A DNA stretch of 64,000 nucleotides from Asterias rubens (lineage: Eukaryota; Echinodermata; Asteroidea; Forcipulatida; Asteriidae): positions 1,614,501 to 1,678,500 of the forward strand of contig NC_047083.1 of NCBI RefSeq assembly GCF_902459465.1, read 5' to 3'. The stretch's first letter is position 1. The number at the start of each line of letters is the position of its first letter. The position numbers and the translations under genes were made by a program. Positions 1 through 11,507 of this stretch are shown here, piece by piece. The notes under the pieces are model-generated. The model was not told the DNA's origin. It saw only the letters and a program-made list of their open reading frames with translations, and made no database searches.

Positions 1-119
1 TTCGCTTATCCTGAAAATCACATGGAAATTTGGTTGGTAATCCTGTTGTTATCAAGGAAGAAATTTCATGCTAAGCAAATTTTCGTGCTTAGCAGCTCTA
101 TGAAATTGGGCCCTGGTCA
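1..119. repeat. Fold-back element, family A (cut by window edge)
   Basis: This is the right half of a fold-back element whose complete copies lie at 41028-41278, 52895-53152 and 63425-63664. The diagnostic end reads gcttagcagctctatgaaat followed by tgggccctgg. It lies in an upstream LRP5/6 intron. From 120 to 540 I see no exon or recognisable repeat. Confidence 0.7.
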
Positions 120-540
120 TAATCCACAAGAGAAACTGACTGGGTAAAGTTTTATAAAGTTTGGGTGGTACAAAGACAAATTTATCACAGCGGTACTTGA
201 ACAGCAACTTCTGGAATAAAGCCAAGTTCATACTTCCTTCAAAATGCTTCGTGTGAAGTGAATTTTCTTGCTTCACAATATTGCCCAAACAGAGCATACC
301 GATTATTGCGTCACAGAAATTGTCTTCAAATTCGCATTTGCAGAAAGTATGAACCAGGCTTTACGTGCCGTGTACTCTACCAATTGAGCTGTGTAGTCCT
401 AACGTCCCTATTTGGTCAATAACATTGTTCATGGGTACCAGTTGGGCGAGATTCTACCTGTCCCTGCCATGCAGCCAGGGATCACACCCAAGTTTACGGC
501 ACATTTTATTGTTAGTTTATTTCACACACATGATGTTTCT

Positions 541-633
541 ATAACCAGGTCCAATATAACCAGGTCCAATATAACCAAGTCCAATATAACCAAGTCCAAT
601 ATAACCAAGTCCAATATAACCAAGTCCAATATA
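541..633. repeat. 15-bp tandem repeat in LRP5/6 intron
   Basis: About six copies of ataaccaagtccaat run head to tail and end just before the acceptor of the first visible LRP5/6 exon. The repeat translates as an open frame (Asn-Ile-Thr-Lys-Ser), but this is an artefact of a 15-bp period. Its reverse complement (ttatattggacttgg) resembles the satellite in ACCS intron 7 at 15850-16700. Confidence 0.85.
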
Positions 634-650
634 ATCTGCTACTTCCCCAG

Positions 651-3600
651 CCTGAGGTCTTTATACCCAACTACGGTGAGCAGCAAGTCTTTAGTCCATA
701 TGACATGGCCATCGATCCATACACCCGTACCTTATTCTGGACGTGCTCAGAGACCAACATGATCAACATCACTCGCCTTGATGGCACTCCAGTCGGCGTA
801 GTCAAAGGAGACGATAACCAGAAACCCAGAGCGATTGCTTTGATTCCAGAAAAAGGGTAAGCAACTTTGGCAAACTAAAGAGTTGCGTTCTCTCGAACCA
901 CTCTTAAAATGTTTAGTACACAGTACCTTGCGGCTCCCGAGAGATGTACCTGCTCAACTAGTCATAGATGAGTACTATCAGTTGGAACCTGGTGAGGACA
1001 CCCTCATATCACTCTACCAGTTGTGCTCGACCGAGACCTCAAGACAGTAGGCAAGCGTCTACTCACCACAGCACAGCTTGGTAGGACTACCTAAGACTTC
1101 TCTCCAAGGAGGAATGGATGGAGCTGACTGGCAGAATAGTTGAAACGGCAGAAGCCAAACTGACAGTGTCAGCTACGCGATAACTGCTACACACACACAC
1201 GCAGTGTCTTTTAATGCCTTAAACATAGGGTTGACTTAGTGGTTTCTAAAACTTTGACACTATCTGTGAGCTATTTGGTCAGCTCTACCAATCTTGTATA
1301 ATACCTTAAAAAGCTTCCAAATCTGTTGGAGGGTTAACAAGTATTTGATTAATACTCCTCAAATGAGTGCACCATTTTCAAAATTAAAATTTTAAGTGTT
1401 TATTAATTCATTTAAAAATTCCTTTACTGACAGTTTGATGTTCTGGACCAACGTTGTCCGAACACAACACAAGATCGAGCGAGCGTCTTATGACGGCACG
1501 GAGCATACCGTCCTGTTTGGTGACGGCCTAGGGGAGCTTGGACCCATCACCACCGACTCTGCCAGCGAGACGCTCTTCTGGGTCGACACCCTACTCAAGA
1601 GAATTGAAAGTGCTCATATATCTGGTACGTTGGTCAACCATGAATTGCTTCCCTGCATCTAGGAGTACAAACAGTTGTTAATTATGTAAATTTGCACAGA
1701 ACAATTCTGCTTGACAATTCGCCAGACACACAAGGCCTGAAGGCCACTTTAAGGTGTGGGCTACAATTTTCTTGTTCTTCCAGGGGCCGTTGCCACCTAC
1801 TCCTAGGGCTGAAACAGGGTTACCCCTCCTCACAGTCCATACGGATGTAGGCTTGGGTATCATCAGTCAGAAGCCTGGCTGGTAGAGCTGAAAGCACTAC
1901 CTCCCCAACTTTATGTAGCAAGTGTCACGACCGGGATTCGAACCCACGCTCTGCTGAACGAACACCAGAGCTTGAATACGGTGCTCTTAACCACTAGGCC
2001 ATGACACGCCACAAAACTACACCTGCCAAAATACTATGTATTGTATATTATAAGTGGCTGGTGCCTCGTTTTTTTTTTTCACAAAGCAGATATATCTTCC
2101 TACGCCATATTTATTGATGGGCAGAACAGTTTAAGTTGGGCAAAGATTTGTATGTAAACCATTATTAGCTTCTCCGCACCCAGGTGTATAAATTCTAAAA
2201 CAGCAAGTTTGCTGCCGTGTTTCTCTCTCTGATGGGCAGCAAAGTTATTTTGAGTAAACCATTATTAGCTTCTCCACACCCAGGTGTATAAATTCTAAAA
2301 CTGCATTATTCTCTGTCCACAATTTCAGGGTCGGACCGCCGTACCTTAGTTGAAGACCACATCCTATATCCGATCGGCCTGGCAGTCCTTGGTGACTTCC
2401 TCTACTGGGTAGACAAACAGGCTGAGATCATCGCAAGGGTAAATAAATACACCGGTGACGGCTGGGAGAGAATTCAAGGGGAGACAAACTATCTGACGGA
2501 CATCCAAGCTGTCGGAATGCCACTTCAAGGTAAGGACTCCCCCTCCTAGGCACAATTTCATGAAGCCTGTAAGCACAAAAAAAAAAACTTGCTTAGCACA
2601 AAAAGCTTTTGCTATGCAAAAGTAGGATACAAGCCAGAACACTAAACAGTTACCATCGCTGCGATTGGTTCCCTGGTCATTTTTTGCTTAGCCAAGAAAT
2701 TCACAAGCTTTTGCTGTGGCTGCTGCAAAGGCAGCCTTTGCTTCTACATAGTTATCAAGCCAAAGCCGTATACGCTATTTTGGAAACGGCCTCAGACCTC
2801 TTTCAAATTGGAAAGGGGTAATCTGGGAAAAATCTTAAAGTGAAGGGGCACCAAGGCCAAGAGCAAGGTTCAACAGAAGCCGTCGTTGTGTTACTCCAGT
2901 CTTCAACTCCAACGTTTCTACAATTTCCTGGACAGACTTTGATTTCCATTTTGCTTTGTTGGTTTACAGCTGATCATCCATGCGTGGGAGATAACGGTGG
3001 GTGCTCGCACATCTGCATCGCCATGGGCGACGGCCAATCACGCTGCTCCTGTCCTCTGGATCTCGTCCTGCAAGATGATGAAAGCACTTGCGGAGGTAAG
3101 TCGAAAGATTCGGTTGACTTGTAAAACCTAAAAGGTTGGGTCATGGTTGGTCAATACTCCAACAATGAATGACCATAAAAACTTAATAGATGTTAAATTT
3201 GCATCGGGGATAAAGAATATTCATTTTGGTTTTTTACCCATATACACCGATGTGTGTTAGCACTGTATACTCAGTACTTACCCGAGTCCTGTGAACAAAA
3301 TCACAGGCATATTACTCGGGGGCGTACGAACCCACGACCTTTGCAATTCTAGAGAAATGTCATACCAAATAGACCAACGAGATTGCCCGGTAGCTAGAGG
3401 CAATTCGAATCGTATGTTTTAGCAGCAGGTACTGCAAACGGTTTAGTAGATGTTAAATTTTCATCGGGGATAAAGAAAACTTACTTGGTGGGAAGTGCTG
3501 CAGCTGTTGATAGTACAAACTTCTTTTGAAAAAGAATTACATTCAAAGTAATATGGTCTGAATCACCCAAACACATTTTACTTAGGGTGGGTGTCGTAAA

Positions 3601-6600
3601 TGTTTCGTAAATGCTGTTGCCAGAGATGCAATAGACCTATCCATTAAGCTCTGCCCCATTGCGAATTGACCAATCACAACGCAACAAAGGTTTGACAAAT
3701 AAGGTTCGACATCAAGGCGTATATTGGCGCGGCAGAGTTGTGCAGAAAGCCATTGGAGAGCCCCCACGTGTTCTTGCTCACATGTGCGTCATGGGCGGAG
3801 CCTACTGGATCGATCTATTGGTATCTGCTGACCCCTCGCAAAACGTGGTTGGAATCAAAGTTGGTGTGAAATTACAATGAAGACCAATCTATAAAGCATT
3901 GTTCTTTAGAATCAAAAGTGTTTGAGATGACATTGAAATTGACTCTTTGCCATTTTCTTTGATAAATAGATCCACCCACCTGCTCCACCAAGGAATTCAC
4001 CTGCGTGTCTGATAGTAACCTTTGCGTACCATTGTCATGGCGATGCGACACCGATTACGACTGCGACGATCACAGTGACGAGGAGGATTGTCGTAAGTTT
4101 AAAAAGACAATCATTATTTTCCTTTTTTTTTTCTTTTTTTCTTTTTTTCTTTTACAATTATTTTTTTTACATTTTATTTTTTGAATATTGTTATTTTTTC
4201 TTGCATAATAAGTCCTTTTAATATTTTTATTTATGTTATTATTTTTCTCAGCCTACTGCAACAAGAATCAATTCCGTTGCGAGAATGGACAGTGCATCGA
4301 TCTGATCCTACGTTGCAACGCCAAGAACGACTGCCTGGACGACACGGACGAGAAGTTTTGCACCGCCCCGTGTCAGCCGAGCCAGTTCAAGTGTGATAAC
4401 AACCAGTGTGTTGATAAGATGATTCCTGAGTGCGATGGTGTTACGGACTGCAACGATAGCAGCGATGAAAAGAACTGTGGTAAGTGTACCCGACATCTAT
4501 CGGTTTTTGGTCGAGCGGGATGTGGGTTCGAATCCCGGTCGTGACACTTGTGTCCCTGAGCAAGACACTTTACTATAATTGCTTCTCTCCATCCAGGGGT
4601 AAAATGGGTTCCTGTGAGGGCAGAGATGGTTTATGTGAATGAAAGCTTGGAGCGCGGTAACTTGCAGCACCGGTTGTATACTTCCCAGGGATGTGAGATG
4701 GTTTAAGGAATGATTTAAGGCCCAGTGACCAGGGGTAATAATGTTTGAAGTGCTTACAGAAGCCCTTTGATGCTCTATATTATTATTATTATTGTGTTTT
4801 TTTCTTGGTCCTCTAGATGTAGATCCAGAGGAGCCAGGCGTGGTCAGCAAACCTCAGGAGATGTAATCATCTTGTCTACATCTTCATTCATGTCTTCTTT
4901 TCCTTTCTTTAATCCTCTAGATGAAGATCCAGAGGAGCCAGGCGTGGTCAGCAAACCTCAGGAGATGTCCGGAGCGGTCATCGGGAGCATCGTTGCTCTC
5001 ATCTTCATCGTCTTCATCGCTATCGGACTGGTCATCATCTGGAGACACTGTCGCTGTCCAGCCCAGCCTGGAGCTAGTAACGCTAGAGGGGTGACCGATA
5101 ACGGTCAGTACTCCACTGTGTTGATGGTCAATCAGCTGGGAGGGAGGGACTCGTCTAACAAGTATCTTTCAGGTACGATAACTATTTGATGTGAACGAGT
5201 AAAGGCCGAGTTATAGTCAGTCGCGCGATCGTCACACGATGGAAATCTTGATCATAAAAAAGACACATTTTTATGCCCTCAGTCTTTGGCTCGCGTCGTG
5301 CTAGATTTCCAACGCGGGACCATCGTGCGACCGACTATAAAAATTTGTGTTTTTTAATATCAAAATTATATTCACCCCCCCCCCAAGAGGTGGAAATGCA
5401 ATGAATTCAGCACATATCCTAGCAGGGTCTGAATCCTATGTTCATTATTTTCCTCAGCTATGACTCTCACCCCTGATTTAAAAAACATTTGTATCTTGTC
5501 TTCTGTTATCTAAACCCTTTCATGCCCAAATTATTTTAGTGACAAATTGATCACATGGACACATTAATTGTTTACTCTTTATTTGTAAAAGGTGACCCCC
5601 CAAAAAAACAAGAGAACAATAGCACTCTCAAGAGTCCTCTTTCACATTCTAAAAATTGTATGGCTGTGCGATCTTTAATTTTTCTTTCACAATTATATTT
5701 TTGAAAGGGTTTAAACCGGCCACTAGCGACCGGCTGCGACATGAAAGAGTTAAAAAATTAAAGGCTTAACTCGTATTTTATGAATTGTTTGATTATTATT
5801 TAATGTGTACCATCTTGGCATAACAGGTGCAGCACGCTGCAGCAACTTAAAGTCCACCAACCTCCACAGCTGCACTAATGGCAAGAGCAGCAGCAGCAGC
5901 TGCGGCGGTCTCTTCGAGCGAGCCCACCCTACCGGGGCATCGTCCTGCAGCTCCGAGATGATGAGTGTCTCTGGGAACAGCAACTACCCGAAGGAGACGT
6001 TGAACCCACCCCCAAGTCCGGTCACCGATCGGTCGCAGTGCATGGCGGATTTGTATTACTCACCGCAAAGTCCAACTGCCAGTAGATCGTATAGGTAAGG
6101 TTTTTCTCTTGTAGGTGTACTTTAAATAACCCTCCTACTGTATGACCAATTAATATCATCCTCTGTTTTTGAATGATTTGCACTATGCCGGCGGCCTGCA
6201 AATTGGTATCATAAGGTCAACCCTCTCACTGTGTGACCACTTAATATCATCCATGGTTTTGAATGATAGATGCACAAAGCCGACCAGCAATATAATATTA
6301 CAGGGTGAGCGCTTCTACACAGTACACAGTCACCCCTCCTACTCTCCGACCATTTATTATCATCCACTGTGGTTTGAATGATAGTCTGCAATAGCTATGA
6401 TATCATGTTGAGAGTGCAAATAACAAAGCGATGATTAAATCTTTATCGATGTTTAATTGGTATTTGCTGTGGCTAGTGGAACACCAAGTAAGCCCTGCAA
6501 CACCAACTTGTGCACCTTTTAATCGATATTTTATTGATATATTCACAGACATTATAAAATGCGGAACATCCCACCACCTCCAACGCCATGCAGCACAGAC

Positions 6601-6858
6601 GTCTGTGAGGACAGTGAACCCTATGTGAAAACGCCACACCACCAAAAACATCATGCAACCCGGCGGAAACGGGGTAACAAATACTACACTAATGTAACAA
6701 ACTTTGATATAACGTATGAACCAGAACCCTATCCTCCGCCTCCAACGCCAATCATGTCGGATAATAACTACGAGAGTTGTCCGCCGTCACCGTCCACGGA
6801 AAGGAGCTTTTTCAATCCGTACCCGCCGCCCCCGTCACCCGCCACAGACTCGACGTGA
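651..6858 (+). CDS. LRP5/6: LRP5/6 Wnt co-receptor, 3' nine exons
   Basis: Single-pass membrane co-receptor that binds Wnt and Dkk outside the cell and recruits Axin through phosphorylated PPPSP motifs inside. Exons join in phase: 651-856, 1434-1624, 2329-2529, 2970-3095, 3970-4092, 4252-4479, 4921-5172, 5827-6094, 6549-6858 (1905 nt, 634 aa plus TGA). In order they encode the end of the fourth YWTD propeller ([29 protein letters not shown]), an EGF module ([12 protein letters not shown]), three LDLa repeats (one in exon 5, two in exon 6, each with the SDE or TDE calcium acidics), a transmembrane helix ([20 protein letters not shown]) and the signalling tail. The tail keeps [45 protein letters not shown] and a final [10 protein letters not shown], so all five canonical motif positions plus the CPPSP site are present. 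The 5' exons lie before the window. Similarity to vertebrate LRP6 runs to the last residues. LRP5 and LRP6 cannot be separated here, as expected for a pre-duplication orthologue. Confidence 0.96.
1872..2012 (-). repeat. tRNA-derived SINE head
   Basis: On the minus strand the sequence has a Pol III A box (tggcctagtggttaagagc) and a B box (ggttcgaatcccgg), followed by tcgtgacact. It lies in an LRP5/6 intron. Related copies with the same B box and gtgacacttgtgtcc follow-on are at 4485-4795 and 18545-18650. It does not fold as an intact tRNA, so it is a SINE head and not a tRNA gene. Confidence 0.75.
3200..3420 (-). repeat. SINE-like element, second family
   Basis: Shares gaatattcattttggttttt, the tract around gcactgtatactcagtac and an acccgagt/cacaggcatattactcggg hairpin with the opposite-strand copy at 10370-10560. 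A tRNA-like B-box block (cgaacccacgacc) lies at one end. Confidence 0.65.
4485..4795 (+). repeat. tRNA-derived SINE in LRP5/6 intron 6
   Basis: Contains the B box gggttcgaatcccggtcgtg, then the conserved cacttgtgtccctgagcaag body and a longer tail ending in a short (ATT)n tract. It sits between the third LDLa repeat and the transmembrane exon, directly upstream of the duplicated acceptor at 4811. Confidence 0.75.
4811..4866 (+). pseudogene. Duplicated 5' end of LRP5/6 transmembrane exon
   Basis: A copy of the acceptor and first ~47 bases of the exon at 4921 lies 104 bp upstream, with the same cctctag acceptor and gatccagaggagccaggcg core. If exon 6 (ending at 4479) spliced here, phase would be kept. 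The copy reads Asp-Val-Asp-Pro-Glu-Glu-Pro and hits TAA at 4864-4866, 16 codons in and before any transmembrane segment. It has no in-phase donor. It is either a dead duplication or an alternative terminal exon giving a secreted ectodomain. Confidence 0.8.
5206..5342. repeat. Imperfect inverted repeat in LRP5/6 intron 7
   Basis: The arms begin ttatagtcagtcgcgcgatc and end gtgcgaccgactataa, with a further internal pairing of acgatggaaatc and gatttccaacg. It is a small fold-back element between the transmembrane exon and the first cytoplasmic exon. Confidence 0.7.
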
Positions 6859-8302
6859 TGCTGGATTAAAAAAAGAGTCGCCCATGGGTTCCTCACGTCA
6901 GGGTTGGTACGTTTCGTGGACTGGATTCGCATACAATGCCAATGCTTTGTTGTTCACCTGCAGTTGCGCATTCATCTGAGGGCGCTGATCGGATGATCAC
7001 TTTGAATGCCCTTTGATGGACTGGAAGGAAACTTTTGACGACGCAAAAACTTTAAAAAGTTCCTGTTAAATTCAGAGGGGAAGGTTGTATTGATAACAGT
7101 TGCACCGGTTTGTATTTTTTTCTTTTTGGGTCAGTACTTCATAAACCATTTTTGATATGTTGGACACATTACTAAGGCATTCATTGGTTCGGGTAAATTT
7201 GTCTGTTGATACTCTAACCAAATAGTGCACTCCTATAGTGTCCGCCATTCCTCAAAAAGGCAAATTGAGGGAGCCGTTCATAAAATACCTTCGTTTACGC
7301 AAAGTCGGTGCGGGCTGTATCCTTGGAATATGGAGAAGTTTGGGTTAATACAGTCAGCAAAAAAGAATTTTCACAGGGAACAAAAAAATGAACTAGTTTT
7401 TAAACAAATTTTTAGTGTTTGAAACATTTCTCTGCAACTAAGGTACTGAGCATTGGTGTGTTATCCTTTCCCCCGAAAAATAGATCATGAACAGTCTAGG
7501 TCAATAATTTGTTTTTTTTAATCTTTAAGAATTAATGTTTTTGTTTGTAAATAGAACCTCTTTTTGTTACGTTAACTATTTATACCTCAACGAAATATAT
7601 ATTTTTTATTATATTTGAGTTTTGATTTTGTTGTTGCGCAGAACGGGGGCGCTGTTAGCCTCGTAGAATGGGTGCGTTGTAAGCCTTGCGTTCTAACGAT
7701 CATGAATTCATGTTAAATTGTGGTGATACCTCATTGTGTTTTTTTCCCACAAAATGTATTCAATTTGATATCCAGTACTTTTTAAAAGCTCAAGCACTGA
7801 CCTCTTGATATGACCTTTGACCTAGACTGTCCATGTTTTATACTTTACACGAAACGTACACACACCAAGTATTTTTTAACTTCCCCCCTTACTTGTAACA
7901 TAATAATGTAAATATATTTTAAACAGAGTTAAAAGATATTGAATATTATATTTAAAGACGTTAGAAGGAACAGCGCAGAGAAGTTAGCAACCCCCCCAAA
8001 AAAAAATCATCTGCGATTGTTTTTTATGGGTTGTTTTTACAGGCACTTTTTGCAAAAACGTCTGACCAAATAAACATTTTACGTATTCAAGTAAACAATT
8101 CCGAGCCAAATTTTTGTAGATTTTTTTTGTCTGCTGAGGGGGGCCTTTCCAAAAACGTTAAAGTTGCATCCCATGTTTCCCTGAAAGACTAAATAATTGC
8201 TACCGGTATACATTTTTACTTCCAAATAGTGTCTCTTAATGGTTAACACATTATTACTCATTACCAGTACTGTCTCCTATTTTCATTCTGTAATGTAATA
8301 AA
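6859..8302 (+). other. Probable LRP5/6 3' untranslated region
   Basis: This A+T-rich stretch after the TGA has no coding similarity. Two AATAAA hexamers, at 8069-8074 and 8297-8302, are candidate polyadenylation signals. I cannot tell which is used. Confidence 0.5.
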
Positions 8303-9072
8303 CTACAAAATTATGAAATCTTCTGGATATGTTTTGGAAAGAACAATCATGCCAGTACTGAAAAAAGTAGCCCTCTCTCATTTGCGTTGAAGCTCTCAAA
8401 AATAACGATAGGTTGGTCGGAGGTGAAGCTTACTCTTTACCCTTTAACCTTTAACCTCTTGAAAATCATGCTTGAAAATTTTAAATAATCATCAGTTTTG
8501 ACACTTGAGGACAAGTCATTGATCCCCTACATCATATCTAGGTGGGTTCATTTAATCAAACAAAGAAAGGTACTATTTTTTATTTGTTTTTCATCTCATT
8601 TATTTACTTGTTTTTTTATTAATTGTATTCTTTTGTACCCTCTATTTATTGATAATGTTTGTTTACATTTTTTGTTACATCCATCACAATTTTGTTGTGC
8701 CATATCACATTTTAACAATGATCTTGGAAATCTTTCTGATGCCTAAATAAATCAAAGAATATTAACAACTTGTTTTCAAAGACAATTAATCAATATTGTC
8801 CATTTTCTTTAACTGTTAGCCAAAGTACTGAAAACTTATTAATTTCAATAACACAGGGTCCATATTGTTGGAATGTCTCCCTTTTTTATGTCTTGGTTTT
8901 CTTCTGTTCAGTTCACCTATTAAGACAAATTTGAAGTCTGTCCCAGTATCTTAGAAGGGCTCATTGGAAGTTGGTAAGCACAAATATAATTATTCGCTAA
9001 GCTCAGTTAGCAGAAACAGATCACAAGCGAAACGCCTAAACATGTATCACACATTGTTGTTTCAGCAGCCGA

Positions 9073-9228
9073 TTTCACAAAGCGCTAGGATTAATCTTAT
9101 CTGGAGTTAGAACGAGTAACCCGTCCTAACTTAGGACGGGTTCAATGCGTTCTAACGTCTTCGGATACAGAATTTAACTCATCCCAAGTCCTAAGATTAA
9201 TTCTAAGTTAGAAAGAGTTTGGTGAAAT
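9073..9228. repeat. Fold-back element
   Basis: The outer arms pair gctaggattaatctta with taagattaattctaag. A central perfect hairpin (acccgtcctaac / ttaggacgggt) and a second pair (cgttctaac / gttagaacg) lie inside. It is a small MITE-like palindrome. Confidence 0.7.
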
Positions 9229-9235
9229 CGACGGC

Positions 9236-9362
9236 AGGGCCCAATTTCATGGCTCTGCTTACCACGGAATTCTGCGCTTACGTATCATAGAATTGTGTGC
9301 CTCGAGTGTTCCGTAAGTGCAGAACTCTGTGGTAAGCAGAGCCATGAAATTGGGCCCTGGTG
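9236..9362. repeat. Fold-back element, family A, near-perfect palindrome
   Basis: The left arm gggcccaatttcatggctct pairs with the right arm ending agccatgaaattgggccc. The inner arms pair cttaccacggaattctg with cagaactctgtggtaag. Confidence 0.85.
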
Positions 9363-9509
9363 CATGCCCTTTATTTCCCTATTAAGCAATAATGTTCTGC
9401 TTACCAGAATGGCCCCAGTTTTCCTGAGAAGTTAAAACAAAACAGAAGTTGAGTTTGGTTATTATCGTTTACATATCATGTACTTAAAGCTATCTGTAAA
9501 GGTTGTATC

Positions 9510-9672
9510 CCAATTGGTGGCTGTGGCTACGACTGTTGCCAAGGACTTCTTATACTTCAATACATGATGACGTGAAAATCTAGCCATAGCCGACTCAGGT
9601 TGTATTCATTTTAGTGGCTTGGCACATAGCAACATCCTTAGAAGCAGCCGTAGCCGTAGTCGCCTATTGGGA
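9510..9672. repeat. Fold-back element
   Basis: Opens ccaattggtggctgtggcta and closes with the related inverted sequence ccgtagtcgcctattggg. Internal arms pair gttgccaaggac and the reverse of agcaacatcctt. Confidence 0.6.
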
Positions 9673-9877
9673 CACGGTTGAAATAATTACATGTAGTTGT
9701 GTTTGTGTACTTAAACGCTAGACAGTACAGTTATTTATGTTAACATTACCACTTATTACCATTGTTATTACCGCTGCCATTGTTTATTGTTATTATGTTT
9801 TTGTTTTTTTCTTCTGTTAATTCGGAGGTCTTGGGTGCATTTTGTCCGCAGTAACAAGAAGTTGTTTCATGTTGATT

Positions 9878-10048
9878 ACTATGGCCCTTCTCAAAACCAC
9901 GGCTCCGGCTTTGGCTCAGGCTCGCTTGGCCCAGGCTCAGGCTGTTGTTTTGACAACTGCGCGTGGTTTGCGTACACGCCCAAGAAAAGGGGCCTGAGGA
10001 CAAATCCAAAGCCGAAGCCGTGGTTTCGAAAAGGGCCACTGTTTACTA
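9878..10048. repeat. Fold-back element
   Basis: The arms atggcccttctcaaaaccac and gtggtttcgaaaagggccac pair, with inner arms ggctccggctttgg and ccaaagccgaagcc. Open frames on both strands here follow from the palindrome and show no protein similarity. Confidence 0.8.
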
Positions 10049-10369
10049 TGTTAATTAAACAACAAAGAAACAGGTTTTGATTATTTTGCCAAAAACTCAC
10101 CCTCGTTTTTCAGACGGCTAATGAGCACATAGAAGTATTGCTTGAGACAAATCAAAACACATAAGTTGGAGCTGTAGTGTTTGTGCTATGCGGCTTCTTC
10201 GAACAGGATCTTGTATCAATGGAGATTTGTGTAACATGAATGTAAAATAGTCTGAAAAAAGTATCAAATTTGTGATTAAACGATTTATACATTTTGTACA
10301 AATGTGAAAACGAAGATAGTTGTGTGTTTTTTTTATTTTTTATTGTGAGGAAGAAGTTTGTTTGACACT

Positions 10370-10560
10370 GCTCTAGAATTGTATAGGTTGTGGGTTCCCA
10401 TCCCACCCGAGTAATATGCCTGTGATTTTTTTTCACAGAACTCGGGGTAAAAGTACTGAGTATACATACAGTGCTATAAACACACATCAGTGTATAGGGG
10501 TTTTAAACCAAAATGAATATTCTTTATCACGATGCAAAGTTAACATCTATTAAAGAAGTT
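10370..10560 (+). repeat. SINE-like element, second family
   Basis: Reverse-oriented relative of the element at 3200-3420. It shares aaccaaaatgaatattcttt, gtactgagtatacatacagt and a cacccgagtaatatgcctgt block. Confidence 0.65.
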
Positions 10561-10589
10561 CGTTTCTGATGGATTTAAGAAGTTGATTT

Positions 10590-10735
10590 ACCCGGGAGAC
10601 CTCTTGGGAAACCTTTTGGGGAAACCTCTTGGGAAACCTTTTGGGAAACCATTTGGGGAAACCTTTAGGGAACCTTTGGGGGAAACCTTTTGGGGAAACC
10701 TTTTGGGAAACTTTATGGGAAACCTTTTGGAAATC
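10590..10735. repeat. Tandem repeat, ~14-15 bp unit
   Basis: About nine imperfect copies of gggaaaccttttgg. Confidence 0.85.
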
Positions 10736-10954
10736 TTATCTTTGTAACAATGACAAATTCTCGCCCAAATGCTTTCCGGACAATCTCTGATTGTTTTTTG
10801 ATCTTATTAGGGTACAATCATTATTGGGTAGGAGTTAACCTCACATGCCTCAGGGTGGGGGTATTTTGCGCTACTTTCCCCAAAACACTCGTAGATTAAC
10901 TATTTTTCCAGTTTCAAGATTTCCCTCACCCTTACCCTTGTGATTTGGGACCAA

Positions 10955-11112
10955 TTCCATAAAGCCTGTGTATTTATACACAGCAGGAAAACTTGACAAG
11001 CACAGAAAATTACATTTTGTTGTGACTGGTGCTCCTCTCGTATTATTTTTTATGTAAACAACTTAGCTAAGCAGTTTTTTCTGCTTAACAGTTATATGAA
11101 AGTGGGGCCTGA
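10955..11112. repeat. Degenerate family-A fold-back element
   Basis: The ends ggaccaattccataaagcct and tatgaaagtggggcct are inverted relatives of family-A termini, with gcttag motifs inside. Confidence 0.5.
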
Positions 11113-11507
11113 GCACAGACAGCAATTGCAAGAATGAATTAAATTTATTTCTGCCGCTCGTCCAAAATGGAAAAAAAAATCCAGTCAACTGAGGGCGCTA
11201 TACAAATATGTTCACGTCGTTCTCGTGCGTCGTAGGGGGATGAGCAAGAAAAACAAGTCCCGTACAGAATAGTGTTATAGAAATGCAAAGACGCGGGGAT
11301 GTTTATATAAATTTCATACTGGGGGTTTACTGCTTATTGCCGCACGATCGACCGCACGCATATGTCAAAACCGACTAAAACTTAAAAGTCGACAACAAGC
11401 CGACAACAAGTCCAACAAGTCCAGAGCGCCGCCAAAAACCTCGTTAAATTCTAAAACTTTTGCCACTTTGGAGCTTATTTTTTAACAACGAAACGGACGA
11501 TAGAAGA

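Larger units (their letters stand above)
8303..11507. other. Intergenic region between LRP5/6 and ACCS
   Basis: No exon recognised on either strand. The region carries several fold-back elements listed separately, a SINE-like copy, a 14-bp tandem repeat and, next to the ACCS start, G+C-richer sequence (about 11140-11450) that may be the ACCS promoter. No core promoter motif is clear enough to mark. Confidence 0.6.

Noticed and set aside
412..762. 116-residue open frame with a repeated Asn-Ile-Thr-Lys-Ser motif
   Set aside because: The repeat comes from a 15-bp intronic array. The real LRP5/6 exon starts at 651 in another frame.
1872..2012. Possible tRNA gene
   Set aside because: A and B boxes are present, but the cloverleaf is incomplete and related copies share SINE body sequence.
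9746..10100. Three overlapping open frames on both strands
   Set aside because: They mirror each other across a palindrome and show no protein similarity.
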